From: JAAYEA01 sp012689325
GTDB taxonomy: Bacteria > Chloroflexota > Anaerolineae > JAAYEA01
Assembly (NCBI GenBank): GCA_036841525.1
Contig: DAITVZ010000015.1
Coordinates: 1 to 64,000 of the forward strand
Direction: 5' to 3'
Length of the DNA: 64,000 nt
Part shown: positions 1-9,832 of the stretch, in pieces
Layout: the number at the start of each line of letters is the position of its first letter
How positions within the stretch are numbered: position 1 is the stretch's first letter
Translations under genes and position numbers: made by a program
Notes under the pieces: generated by a model
Seen by the model: only the letters and a program-made list of their open reading frames with translations
Told to the model about the DNA's origin: nothing
Database searches by the model: none

Positions 1-43
1 ACTTGGCCTTTCAAGCAACTTGAATTAGTTGGAGCAGATGACC

Positions 44-126
44 TTGTGTTCGCCCCGGTTTGGCGTTCGCCGGGTTTGGCGTTCGCCCCAGCCCGGCACA
101 GGAGGGCGATCACAAGGATCGCCCCT
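44..126. repeat. Dispersed palindromic repeat of the GGGGCGA-type
   Basis: Short arms related to ttgtgttcgcccc and agggcgatcacaaggatcgc form imperfect inverted repeats in the spacer downstream of argH. The same elements recur at 1563-1725 and 29115-29185, so this is a dispersed intergenic family and not a gene-specific signal. No gene is seen in positions 1-148. Confidence 0.7.
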
Positions 127-148
127 ACAGAGAGACCCCGGGTTGCCT

Positions 149-1522
<1,374 letters not shown>

Positions 1523-1562
1523 GGTCTGCCTCCACGATGGAATGAAACCACGAATTCGGGGG

Positions 1563-1722
1563 GGCGAACACAAGGAGGGCGATCACAAGCCCGGAGGGCG
1601 ATCACAAGGATCGCCCCTACAATGCGCCTGGTAGGGGCGAACCTTGTGTTCGCCCTATCCGGCGTTCGCCCCGTCCGGCGTTCGCCCCCGCCGCATTAGG
1701 AGGGCGATCACAAGGATCGCCC
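1563..1722. repeat. Cluster of dispersed palindromic repeats between argG and argH
   Basis: The spacer holds several copies of the gggcgatcacaagg / ccttgtgttcgccc family in both orientations, which can fold into hairpins. The sequence does not show whether they terminate or process the argGH transcript. No gene is seen here. Confidence 0.75.
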
Positions 1723-2961
<1,239 letters not shown>

Positions 2962-2984
2962 CTCGTTCCTCCCTCATCATGATC

Positions 2985-3020
2985 AAAAAAAGCCAGCCCC
3001 CGATGCGTGGGAACCGGCTT
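2985..3020 (-). terminator. Intrinsic terminator / attenuator in the argG leader
   Basis: Read on the minus strand, arms AAGCCGGTTCCC and CGGGGGCTGGCTT can pair over about 12 positions, including G-U pairs, and are followed at once by seven T residues. It lies between the argG promoter and the argG start, so it would stop transcription before the gene unless disrupted. This placement marks it as an attenuator and not an end-of-operon terminator. Confidence 0.8.
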
Positions 3021-3051
3021 GAGCGACTGCTGGACTCGACCAAAAGACAAA

Positions 3052-3099
3052 CGCTATCCAGAGCGGCGAACCGGTCCGGTCCTGCCTCGTCGGATAGCG
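3052..3099 (-). promoter_or_regulatory. Leader hairpin overlapping the Arg codons
   Basis: An exact 8-bp inverted repeat, CGCTATCC and GGATAGCG, brackets the Arg-rich half and stop codon of the leader peptide. Its position matches a pause or 1:2 hairpin in ribosome-mediated attenuation. A ribosome stalled on the Arg codons would cover its 5' arm. The competing pairing with the terminator was not resolved by eye. Confidence 0.55.
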
Positions 3100-3140
3100 C
3101 TGCGCTGCACGGTCAGTTTGGGCGATGCTTGCTTGGTCAT
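3054..3140 (-). CDS. Putative arginine leader peptide upstream of argG
   Basis: This 28-codon ORF begins 34 nt downstream of the argG -10 element and ends before the attenuator. Six of its 28 residues are arginine, at positions 13, 17, 18, 20, 25 and 26, including two adjacent pairs. The stop codon lies in the 3' arm of an 8-bp inverted repeat. The content and order (promoter, Arg-rich peptide, hairpin, terminator, argG) fit ribosome stalling under arginine starvation. The ribosome site is weak (only GGA about 12 nt upstream), and Arg is common in GC-rich shadow frames, so it stays a strong candidate and is not proven. Confidence 0.6.
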   Translation of the reverse strand: MTKQASPKLTVQRSAIRRGRTGPVRRSG

Positions 3141-3173
3141 AGGTTGCTCGTCCACAATGTGCCTGTTCGCGCT

Positions 3174-3202
3174 AGTCTAGCACGGATCGGCGCGCCTGTC
3201 AA
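3174..3202 (-). promoter_or_regulatory. Sigma-70-type promoter for argG(H)
   Basis: On the minus strand a perfect TTGACA (3197-3202) is separated by 17 bp from TAGACT (3174-3179). Transcription would start near 3167, giving a leader of about 200 nt that holds the Arg-rich ORF and the attenuator. Confidence 0.8.
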
Positions 3203-3210
3203 ACGGGGGG

Positions 3211-3332
3211 CACAGGGACCGCGGTCCCTGGCTCAAGCTGGCAAGTCCCCTGCGGCATTCCATGCCGGGCGGCATGGAATGCCGTTGGGACTTGCCAAGA
3301 TAAGCCGGCGAATTCGATTCGCCGGGATTCAT
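3211..3332. repeat. Composite triple-palindrome repeat, copy 1
   Basis: Three palindromic modules follow in fixed order: CAGGGACC..GGTCCCTG, GGCAAGTCCC..GGGACTTGCC, and GCCGGCGAATTCGATTCGCC. The same composite occurs at 6209-6333 and, in reading frame, at 27008-27125. It fills the spacer between the Crp/Fnr gene and the argG promoter. Confidence 0.8.
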
Positions 3333-3362
3333 CCGCCGGAAGCCGTGCGCCGGCGCCCCCGC

Positions 3363-4052
3363 CTACAGCAAATCCTCGCTGAGCATTACCAGCCGGTGGG
3401 GCTTCAGGAGGCGCACCTTGCCCTCCTCGGATTCCACCAGCCCGTCCTTTTGGAACTTACTCATGGTGCGGATGGCGGTCTCGATGGTGGTGCCGGACAT
3501 GTCGGCGAGGTCCTGGCGGGAGAGGGGCAGGTCGATGAGGATGGAGCCCTTGGCGCCGGCGACGCCCAGCTTGCCCGCCAGCTTGACCAGGTTGAGCGCC
3601 ACCCGCCGCTCCACCCGCTCCAGCGCCAGGGAGCGCATCATCCGGTAGGCGTCCTCCAGCCGGCCGGTGAGCTCTTCCGCCAGCGCGCGGGTCATCTCGG
3701 GGTAATCGGCCAGGAGCGGCATGAAATCTTCATAGGCGATGGCGAGGATGCTGGAATCCTCCATGGCCTGGCCGGTGGCCGCGTGCACCTGTCCGCGCAG
3801 CAGCGACTCGACGCCGATGAAACGGCCGGGGCTCAACACCTCCAGCACCAGGTCCTTGCCCGCGTCGGAGCTTTTCACCAGCTTGACCTGCCCGGTCTGG
3901 ACGATGCCAGCCCAGAGGGCGGGCTCGCCCTCCAGGAAAAGGACGTCCCCGCGGGCGAAGCGGCGCTCGCCAAAGCGCCCGGCCACCCGCGCCAGGTCGG
4001 CGTCGGCCAGGGCCGCGAAATAGGGCGTCTGGCGCAAAAATCCTCGGATCAT
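3363..4052 (-). CDS. Crp/Fnr-family transcriptional regulator
   Basis: This is a 229-residue DNA-binding regulator. The N-terminal half is a cyclic-nucleotide-binding-like beta-barrel (about residues 10-125), with GRFIGVESLLRG in the usual place of the phosphate-binding cassette. The C-terminal half is a Crp-type winged helix with LSRQDLADMSGTTIETAIR as the recognition region. No Fnr-type cysteine cluster is seen, so oxygen sensing by an Fe-S cluster is unlikely, and the ligand is unknown. Its ATG overlaps the stop of the upstream histidine kinase by 4 bp (ATGA), so the two are translationally coupled. It may be the output of that kinase, although no receiver domain is visible. Confidence 0.92.
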   Translation of the reverse strand: MIRGFLRQTPYFAALADADLARVAGRFGERRFARGDVLFLEGEPALWAGIVQTGQVKLVKSSDAGKDLVLEVLSPGRFIGVESLLRGQVHAATGQAMEDSSILAIAYEDFMPLLADYPEMTRALAEELTGRLEDAYRMMRSLALERVERRVALNLVKLAGKLGVAGAKGSILIDLPLSRQDLADMSGTTIETAIRTMSKFQKDGLVESEEGKVRLLKPHRLVMLSEDLL

Positions 4053-5452
4053 GGCAGGGCCTCGCTCTCGTTGGGGGTCATCGCGCCGCGGGGGAGCCGG
4101 ATGATAAAGCAGGCCCCCTGGCCGGGGCGGCTCTGCACCGCGATGGAACCGTGGTGGTCCTCGACGATCTTGGCCGAGATCGCCAGCCCCAGGCCGGTGC
4201 CATACTGCTTGCCGTGGGTCACAAAGGGCTCGAACAGGGTGCTCTTGATCTCCGGGGGAATCCCCGGCCCGTTATCGGCCAGCCAAAACTCGACCTGGTC
4301 CTCGGCAAGCTGGCAGGTGATCATGAACACGCCATCGGGGCGGTCCAGCGCGTCGCGGGCATTGTCGGCGATGTTCATAAAGACGCGCCACATCTTGTCG
4401 CGGTCCATCAGCACCTCGCCATCGTAGCGGAGCCGCCGCTCGATGCGGATGTTGCGCTTGGTGAAATCGGGCTCCAGCAGCGCGCAGAGGTCGTCCACGA
4501 ACGGGCCGACGGGGGTGGGGCGCAAGGCCAGCGCGCTGCTCCCCCGGGCATAGTCCAGGATCTCCTGGGTCATCCCCACAAAGGCGTCGATGGTGTTCAG
4601 GATGATCGCGGAAAAGCGCTCCCGCGTATCGGCGGGGAGATCGGCGCGCCCCAGCAGGTCCGCATACCCCTTGATGGTGGTCATGGGGTTCTTGAGGTCG
4701 TGGATGATGCCGGAGGCCATCCGCCCGACCACGGAGAGGCGCTCGGCGCGGATCAGCTCGTCCTGGGCCTGGCGCAGCTCGGCGAGGGCCTGCTCCAGCG
4801 CCAGGTTCTGGGCCTGGAGGTGATCGTAGAGCCGGGCGATGCGCAGGGCGGTGGCGGCCTGGTCGGCAAAGCCCTTCACCAGCGCCAGGTCGCCCTGGGT
4901 AAAGAGCCGCTCGCTCAGGCGGGTGTCCAGGTAGATGGCGCCCACCAGCTCGTCGGGCGTCTCCAGCGGCACCGCCAGCACGCCGCGGATCTGGTAGGCG
5001 ATGATGCTCTGGCTGGCCTGGAAGCGGGGGTCCTCCTGGGCGTTGGTGGTGATCACCGGCTGGTGGGTGGAGAGGACGCGGCGGATCAGCGCGTGGCTGA
5101 TCTCCGCCTGGGCGTTATCGGACTCGCCGGAGGAAAAGCGCCGGGCCACGGCCACCTCGAAATCGTCGCGCGCGGCGTCATAGAGCACCAAAAAGCCCCG
5201 CTCGGCCTGGGCCAGCAGGATGGCGCGATCCATGATAAAGCCGAGCAGGTGCCCCAGGTCGAGGATGGTGTTGATCTGGCGGCTGACCTCGTAGAGGGAG
5301 GAGAGCTCGTCGCTGACTCGGCCGAGCGCGCCCACCTCGCCGCGCAGGCGGTGCAGCTCGTCCATGGCCTGGCGCGCGGACGGGGCGTCGCCGCGTTGCC
5401 AGCGCCGCAGGGCGCTCTCCAGGTTGTCCAGGGTCTCGTTGATCGGGCTCAT
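4049..5452 (-). CDS. GAF-domain sensor histidine kinase
   Basis: This 467-residue kinase has no clear membrane segment, so it is probably cytoplasmic. A GAF sensor domain occupies roughly residues 60-205. It is followed by a coiled linker, a HisKA segment with the phospho-accepting His at about residue 251 (GIIHDLKNPMTTIKGY), and a HATPase domain with N box NIADNARDALD, G1 box DNGPGIP and G2 box GTGLGLAIS. The start MSPINETLDN at 5452 was chosen because the frame upstream overlaps the HNH gene and looks like shadow sequence. The gene sits 8 nt downstream of the HNH gene and overlaps the Crp/Fnr gene by 4 bp. No response regulator is nearby. Confidence 0.93.
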   Translation of the reverse strand: MSPINETLDNLESALRRWQRGDAPSARQAMDELHRLRGEVGALGRVSDELSSLYEVSRQINTILDLGHLLGFIMDRAILLAQAERGFLVLYDAARDDFEVAVARRFSSGESDNAQAEISHALIRRVLSTHQPVITTNAQEDPRFQASQSIIAYQIRGVLAVPLETPDELVGAIYLDTRLSERLFTQGDLALVKGFADQAATALRIARLYDHLQAQNLALEQALAELRQAQDELIRAERLSVVGRMASGIIHDLKNPMTTIKGYADLLGRADLPADTRERFSAIILNTIDAFVGMTQEILDYARGSSALALRPTPVGPFVDDLCALLEPDFTKRNIRIERRLRYDGEVLMDRDKMWRVFMNIADNARDALDRPDGVFMITCQLAEDQVEFWLADNGPGIPPEIKSTLFEPFVTHGKQYGTGLGLAISAKIVEDHHGSIAVQSRPGQGACFIIRLPRGAMTPNESEALP

Positions 5453-5460
5453 GGCCTCGC

Positions 5461-5961
5461 CTAATACATGTACTTCATCCAGGATTCCGCGGCGCGGCCC
5501 TGGCGCAGCATCACCAGCGCGACGTAGCGGGGCCGTCCGGGCGGGGCCAGCAGCGGCATGCCCGCCTCTTCCGGGGTGCGGTTGCCCTTGCGCTGGTTGC
5601 AGGCCAGGCAAGCGGTCACCACGTTCTCCCAGGTGCTGGCCCCCCCGCGCGAGCTGGGGACCACGTGGTCCACGGTCAGTTGGGCGCGGCCGGGGCTGCC
5701 GCCGCAATACTGGCAGGTGAAATTGTCGCGCGCCAGGATGGTGCGCCGGCTCACCGGCAGCGCCATGCGGTGCGGCAGCCGCACATAGGCGACCAGGCGG
5801 ATCACCGAGGGCACCGGCATGGAGAGGTTTTCGGCGCGCAGCCGCGCGCGGGTGGCCTCCACCATCTCGGCCTTGTCCTTGAGCAGCAGGACGACGGCCC
5901 GGCGCACGGACACCACGCTGAGGGGCTCATAGGTCGCGTTCAGCACCAGCACTCCGCCCAA
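5461..5961 (-). CDS. HNH endonuclease family protein
   Basis: This is a small HNH nuclease-like protein. The conserved N-terminus GVLVLNATYEPLSVVS is followed by an HNH domain with CQYCG, LTVDHVVPSSRGG and ACLACNQRKGNRTPEEA, so both zinc-binding CxxC pairs and the catalytic DH are present. The start is uncertain. A TTG at 5961 sits about 9 nt after AAAGGGG, and a GTG at 5950-5952 is the alternative. Frame upstream of these is not conserved in style. It is the first gene of an operon with the histidine kinase and Crp/Fnr regulator, and a consensus promoter lies at 6160-6188. The cellular role of this HNH subfamily is not known to me. Confidence 0.88.
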   Translation of the reverse strand: MGGVLVLNATYEPLSVVSVRRAVVLLLKDKAEMVEATRARLRAENLSMPVPSVIRLVAYVRLPHRMALPVSRRTILARDNFTCQYCGGSPGRAQLTVDHVVPSSRGGASTWENVVTACLACNQRKGNRTPEEAGMPLLAPPGRPRYVALVMLRQGRAAESWMKYMY

Positions 5962-6159
5962 CGCTCGTGACCCCTTTCCCCGATCCCTGGCGGGCAGCAC
6001 CCTCGGCTGCCCAAAGGACGCTTTTGGCCCGGCACACAAAGAGGCGCGCACTCGTCTGGGCGCGCCCGTATCTGCGGCGATGGGATGCGCGATGGGATGA
6101 TCCCGTGGCGGGGAGCGCGCAGCCGGGTACTCGGCCGCTCCGCGCCACGTTTGGGTATT

Positions 6160-6188
6160 ATTATACTCCCTGGCCCCGCGGCTGTCAA
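6160..6188 (-). promoter_or_regulatory. Consensus sigma-70 promoter for the HNH-kinase-Crp operon
   Basis: Minus-strand TTGACA (6183-6188), a 17-bp spacer and TATAAT (6160-6165) match the consensus perfectly. It lies about 200 nt upstream of the HNH start. Confidence 0.88.
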
Positions 6189-6208
6189 TTGGTTTGTTTG
6201 CGCGCCAG

Positions 6209-6333
6209 GGCCAGGGACCGAGGTCCCTGGCTCATGCTGGCAAGTCCCCTGCGGCATGGAATGCCGTTGGGACTTGCCAGCATGCCATTCCATGGCGCTA
6301 AGCCGGCGAATCCCATTCGCCGGCAAGGCCAGG
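6209..6333. repeat. Composite triple-palindrome repeat, copy 2
   Basis: The modules CAGGGACC..GGTCCCTG, GGCAAGTCCC..GGGACTTGCC and GCCGGCGAAT..ATTCGCCGG occur in the same order as at 3211-3332. Positions 6334-6414 then hold a short ATCCGTGGAATCCGTGTCCC element, also seen near 33800 and 40880. Confidence 0.8.
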
Positions 6334-6414
6334 CGCGGGTACAATGGCGCCATCGTGCGTGTCTCCTGATCCGCCCGATCCGTGGAATCCGTGTCCCATT
6401 TCCGGGGAGCCGCC

Positions 6415-6840
6415 ATGCCCGCATCCGAATCCGGCAGCTATCTCCTCCTCCTGCATCTGGAGCGACCCGCCACGCTGCGCATCGGCGCGCTGGGCGTCCA
6501 CGCGCTGCCCGCGGGCTATTACCTCTATGCGGGCAGCGCGCTGGGGAGCGGCGGGCTGGGCGCCCGGCTGGGCCGCCACCTCCGCCGGGAAAAGCGCCGC
6601 CACTGGCACATCGACTATTTGCTGGAGGCGGCGGAGGTGGTGGAGGTCTGGGTGGTCCGCGGCGGCGAGCGGCGCGAGTGCGACCTGGCCCGCGCGGCGC
6701 TGGCCCTCCCCTGCGCCAGCGCGCCCATCCCCCGCTTTGGCGCGTCCGACTGCCGCTGCCCCGCCCACCTGGTCCACCTGCCCCGCCGCCCGCGCCGGGA
6801 GGAGGTGGGGATGGGGGTGGAGGGGTATGGCGCGCTGTAG
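6415..6840 (+). CDS. DUF123 / GIY-YIG-like domain protein
   Basis: This 141-residue protein carries the DUF123 signature: SYLLLLHLERPATLRIG, GYYLYAGSALGSGGLGARLGRHLR, and HWHIDYLL. DUF123 is distantly related to GIY-YIG nucleases and is sometimes fused to endonuclease III; here it stands alone. Late Cys and His residues (DCRCPAHL) could bind metal. The start MPASESGSYL at 6415 follows GGGGAGC; an upstream in-frame ATG at 6382 lies inside a repeat and was not used. It is transcribed away from the HNH operon. Its substrate is unknown. Confidence 0.85.
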   Translation: MPASESGSYLLLLHLERPATLRIGALGVHALPAGYYLYAGSALGSGGLGARLGRHLRREKRRHWHIDYLLEAAEVVEVWVVRGGERRECDLARAALALPCASAPIPRFGASDCRCPAHLVHLPRRPRREEVGMGVEGYGAL

Positions 6841-6912
6841 GGGCACCCCCCCGTGGGTGCCCCGCCGGGTCGGGGCCTGGGGCAGGCACGGGGGCCTGCC
6901 CCAGGCCCCCGC
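6841..6912. repeat. GC-rich inverted repeats after the DUF123 gene
   Basis: Two palindromes, GGGGCACC..GGTGCCCC and GGGGCCTGGGGCAGGC..GCCTGCCCCAGGCCCC, follow the stop codon directly. They belong to the dispersed family and could act as a terminator, although no T tract follows. Confidence 0.55.
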
Positions 6913-6913
6913 T

Positions 6914-6942
6914 TTGCACAAATACCCAATCGGTGCTATATT
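6914..6942 (+). promoter_or_regulatory. Promoter for the peptide ABC importer genes
   Basis: TTGCAC (6914-6919) and TATATT (6937-6942) are separated by 17 bp. The resulting leader of about 225 nt before the 7173 start contains a GACCCGATCGCTCGGGTC hairpin near 6956-6973 but no clear terminator or ORF. Confidence 0.65.
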
Positions 6943-7172
6943 ACCTTGTTAGTGTGACCCGATCGCTCGGGTCGTGTCGCCGTGGGAGCTGCGCAACGAA
7001 GCTGCAACCTTCCCTGCCGCTGCCACGGCATTCCTTTTCCCCGCCAGCGGGACAGCGACCGACCAGGCCGCGTGGAGCGAAGGACGCTTGCGAGAGGGGG
7101 TGAGAGCTCCGTTCAACAGGGGCCCGTACCAGTTGGTTTCCCATTTACCATTGTTCAGGAGGAGTTCGAGAG

Positions 7173-9233
7173 ATGAGTATCAAAAATAAGGCATGGCGCT
7201 GGCTCGTCGTCGCGGCCATGCTCCTGCCCGTCCTGGCAGGCTGCGCCCAACCGACGCCCGAGGTCATTGAAAAGCCCGTGACCGTGGTCGTCGAAAAAGA
7301 GGTCACCGTCAAGGAGACCGTCGTCGTTGAGAAGGAAAAAGAAGTCGTCGTCGTGGTCACCCCGACCGCCGTCCCGACGGCCGCCGCCACGCCGCTGCCC
7401 GCGGTGAACATCCCCTTCAAGAACCCGGACACCTTTATCGTGGCCACCATCGGCGATCCCGAGACCCTGGATCCCGCGTGGACCTACGAGACGGCTGGCG
7501 CCGGCATCGAGTCCAACATCTATGAAGGGCTCGTCTTTTTCAACCGCGAGCAAGTCACCGAGTTCGTCCCGGCCCTCGCCGAGAGCTGGACCATCTCGGA
7601 TGACGGCCTGACCTATGTGTTCAACATCCGCAAGGGCGTCACCTTCCATCAGGGCGGCACCCTGGAGCCGCACGACGTGGCCTACTCGCTGCAGCGCGGC
7701 ATGCTGCAGGACCGCGCCGGCGGCCCGCAGTGGATGATGCTGGAGCCGATCTTTGGCTATAGCTCCATCAAGGACCTGGCCATGGACACCGCCAAGGTGG
7801 ACGATTTCGCCAAGGTCGACGCCGCCTCCCTCGTGGCCGTGGCCGAGCTGGTCAAGGCCGCCGTGGTCGCGGATGACGCCGCTGGCACCGTCACCCTCAA
7901 GCTGGCCACCCCCGCCCCGTGGTTCTTCCAGGTGCTCGCCCAGAACTTTGGCGCGGTCCTGGACATGGAGTGGATGGTCGAGAAGGGCGACTGGGACGGC
8001 GCGAGCGACACCTGGACCAAGTGGACTGACCCCGCCCAGGAAGCCACCGTGCTGTTCAACGTGGCCAACGGCACCGGCCCCTACATGCTGGAAAAGTGGG
8101 AGCCCGGCGTCGAGATCACCATGGTCGCCAACGACAAGTACTGGCGGACCGAGCCCATGTGGGAAGGCGGCCCTTCCGGCGTGGCCAAGATCAAGCGCGC
8201 CGCCATCAAGATCGTGACCGAGTGGGGCACCCGCCTCGCCATGTTGCAGGCCGGCGACGCTGACTTTACCAGCGTGGACCTGGCCTACATCTCGCAGGTC
8301 GATCCGATGGTCAAGGACGTCTACCTGGGCCCCACCATGGACGCGCCCAAAGAGACCATCAACCCCAACGGCGCGCTGCGCCTGTTCAAGGGGCTGGCCA
8401 ACCCGTCCATGACCCCGGCGCAGTTCTTCCAGAAGATCAATGTCGAGGGCGGCAACCCCTTCCTCGGCAGCGGCGCTCTGGATGGCAACGGCATCCCGGC
8501 GGATTTCTTCTCGGACATCCACGTCCGCAAGGCCTTCAACTATTCCTTCGACTGGGAGACCTTCATCGCCGACGCTCTGCAGGGCGAGGGTGTCCAGCCG
8601 CGCGGCCCCATCGTCGCCCCGCTGTTGGGCTATGATGAGAACCAGCCGGTCTACTCCTACGATCCCGTCAAGGCCGAGGAAGAGTTCAAGGCGGCCTGGG
8701 GCGGCGAGGTCTGGGCGAAGGGCTTTTACGTGCAGATGCACTACAACATCGGCAACGATACTCGCCGTATCGCCGCTGAAGTGCTGAAGCAGAACATCGA
8801 GGCCCTCAACCCCAAGTTCAACATCGAAGTCGTCGCGGTGCCCTGGCCGACCCTGCTGGCCGCCCGTCGCGCTGGCAAGCTGCCCGTCTATGTCGGCGGC
8901 TGGCTGCAAGACTATGCGGACCCCTCCAACTGGGTCCACCCGTTCATGCACTGCGGCGCGGGCGCCTATGCCCCCGCTCAGAACCTGGGCGAAGAGTTCT
9001 GCACCAAGGCCGAGGAGCTGATCGCCGCTGGCGTCTCCTCCAGCGACCCCGCGGTGCGCGAGCCGATCTACAAGGAACTGCAGAACCTGGCGTACGAGTA
9101 CGCCATCGACATCTTTCTGTTCCAGACCACCGGCCGCCACTACGAGCAGAGCTGGATTCAGGGTTACTACTATAACCCGCAGTACCCCGGCAGCTACTCC
9201 TGGATCTATGCGCTGAGCAAGGTCCAGCCGTAA
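7173..9233 (+). CDS. ABC transporter substrate-binding lipoprotein, SBP_bac_5 (peptide) family
   Basis: This 686-residue extracellular solute receptor begins with a lipoprotein signal peptide ending in a lipobox, LAGC, with the lipidated Cys at residue 24. A Val/Glu/Lys/Thr-rich linker (VVVEKEVTVKE-like) joins the anchor to the domain; such linkers are common in Chloroflexota binding proteins. The body (about residues 80-680) is the extended two-lobe fold of oligopeptide/nickel-type receptors, with DPETLDPAWTYET, VAYSLQRG and GGWLQDYADPSNWVHPF. The ligand could be peptides or another large solute. The start follows AGGAGGAGTT. Two permease genes follow after a 600-nt repeat-rich spacer. No cognate ATPase gene is seen downstream. 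Confidence 0.93.
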   Translation: MSIKNKAWRWLVVAAMLLPVLAGCAQPTPEVIEKPVTVVVEKEVTVKETVVVEKEKEVVVVVTPTAVPTAAATPLPAVNIPFKNPDTFIVATIGDPETLDPAWTYETAGAGIESNIYEGLVFFNREQVTEFVPALAESWTISDDGLTYVFNIRKGVTFHQGGTLEPHDVAYSLQRGMLQDRAGGPQWMMLEPIFGYSSIKDLAMDTAKVDDFAKVDAASLVAVAELVKAAVVADDAAGTVTLKLATPAPWFFQVLAQNFGAVLDMEWMVEKGDWDGASDTWTKWTDPAQEATVLFNVANGTGPYMLEKWEPGVEITMVANDKYWRTEPMWEGGPSGVAKIKRAAIKIVTEWGTRLAMLQAGDADFTSVDLAYISQVDPMVKDVYLGPTMDAPKETINPNGALRLFKGLANPSMTPAQFFQKINVEGGNPFLGSGALDGNGIPADFFSDIHVRKAFNYSFDWETFIADALQGEGVQPRGPIVAPLLGYDENQPVYSYDPVKAEEEFKAAWGGEVWAKGFYVQMHYNIGNDTRRIAAEVLKQNIEALNPKFNIEVVAVPWPTLLAARRAGKLPVYVGGWLQDYADPSNWVHPFMHCGAGAYAPAQNLGEEFCTKAEELIAAGVSSSDPAVREPIYKELQNLAYEYAIDIFLFQTTGRHYEQSWIQGYYYNPQYPGSYSWIYALSKVQP

Positions 9234-9357
9234 CTGGCCCGCGTCACGCTAGAAAAGGGGCGAGGGCGCAAGCCCTTGCCCCCTTTCCGGTTTGCGGGAG
9301 TGCGTCTGAAGCGCTGTTCTTACAGCGCCAGGCGCCCTCCCCCAAGCCTCGCCGTGA

Positions 9358-9781
9358 GAGCACGGCGATGAATCGCCGTGCTACGCCGCTACGCCCGATA
9401 AGCTCGGGCTTCCAGATCCTTTGCGGCAAGGAATGCCGGGCGGCATGGAATGCCGGGCGGCATGGAGTGCCGAAGAGCCTGATTCTATCAGGCGCGGTCA
9501 AGTAGCTCGGCGAGTTCATCGCCGAGCGGCCGGGGCGGCTAGATGGGCCATTCCATGCCGGCGTCGCTACATAGGAGAGCCCGTTAGCAGCACGGCGATG
9601 AATCGCCGTGCTACGCCGCTACGCCCGATAAACTCGGGCTTCCAGATCCTTTGCGGCATGGAATGCCGGGCGGCATGGAGTGCCGAAAAGCCTGATTCTA
9701 TCAGGCGCGGTCAAGTAGCTCGGCGAGTTCATCGCCGAGCGGCCGGGGCGGCTAGATGGGCCATTCCATGCCGGCGTCGCT
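9358..9781. repeat. Tandem duplication of about 200 bp between receptor and permease genes
   Basis: A segment running from CACGGCGATGAATCGCCGTG to GGGCCATTCCATGCCGGCG occurs at 9358-9566 and again at 9590-9781, with small differences. Each copy is built from short palindromes, such as GGCGATGAATCGCC and CGGCGAGTTCATCGCCG. The rest of the 9234-9832 spacer holds nothing else recognisable. Confidence 0.85.
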
Positions 9782-9832
9782 CTGGGGCGAGCGTGCGCCC
9801 GTACAGAGTCTTATCTTTTCAGGAGAGTTTTC

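Noticed and set aside
5967..7103. Long open frame on the plus strand over the HNH promoter region and DUF123 gene
   Set aside because: Its residues are Arg/Pro/Gly-rich, it crosses repeats and a clear opposite-strand promoter, and the DUF123 frame in the same place has real family motifs.
7155..9140. Antisense frame opposite the ABC receptor gene
   Set aside because: The receptor frame has a signal peptide, lipobox and family motifs; the opposite frame has none.
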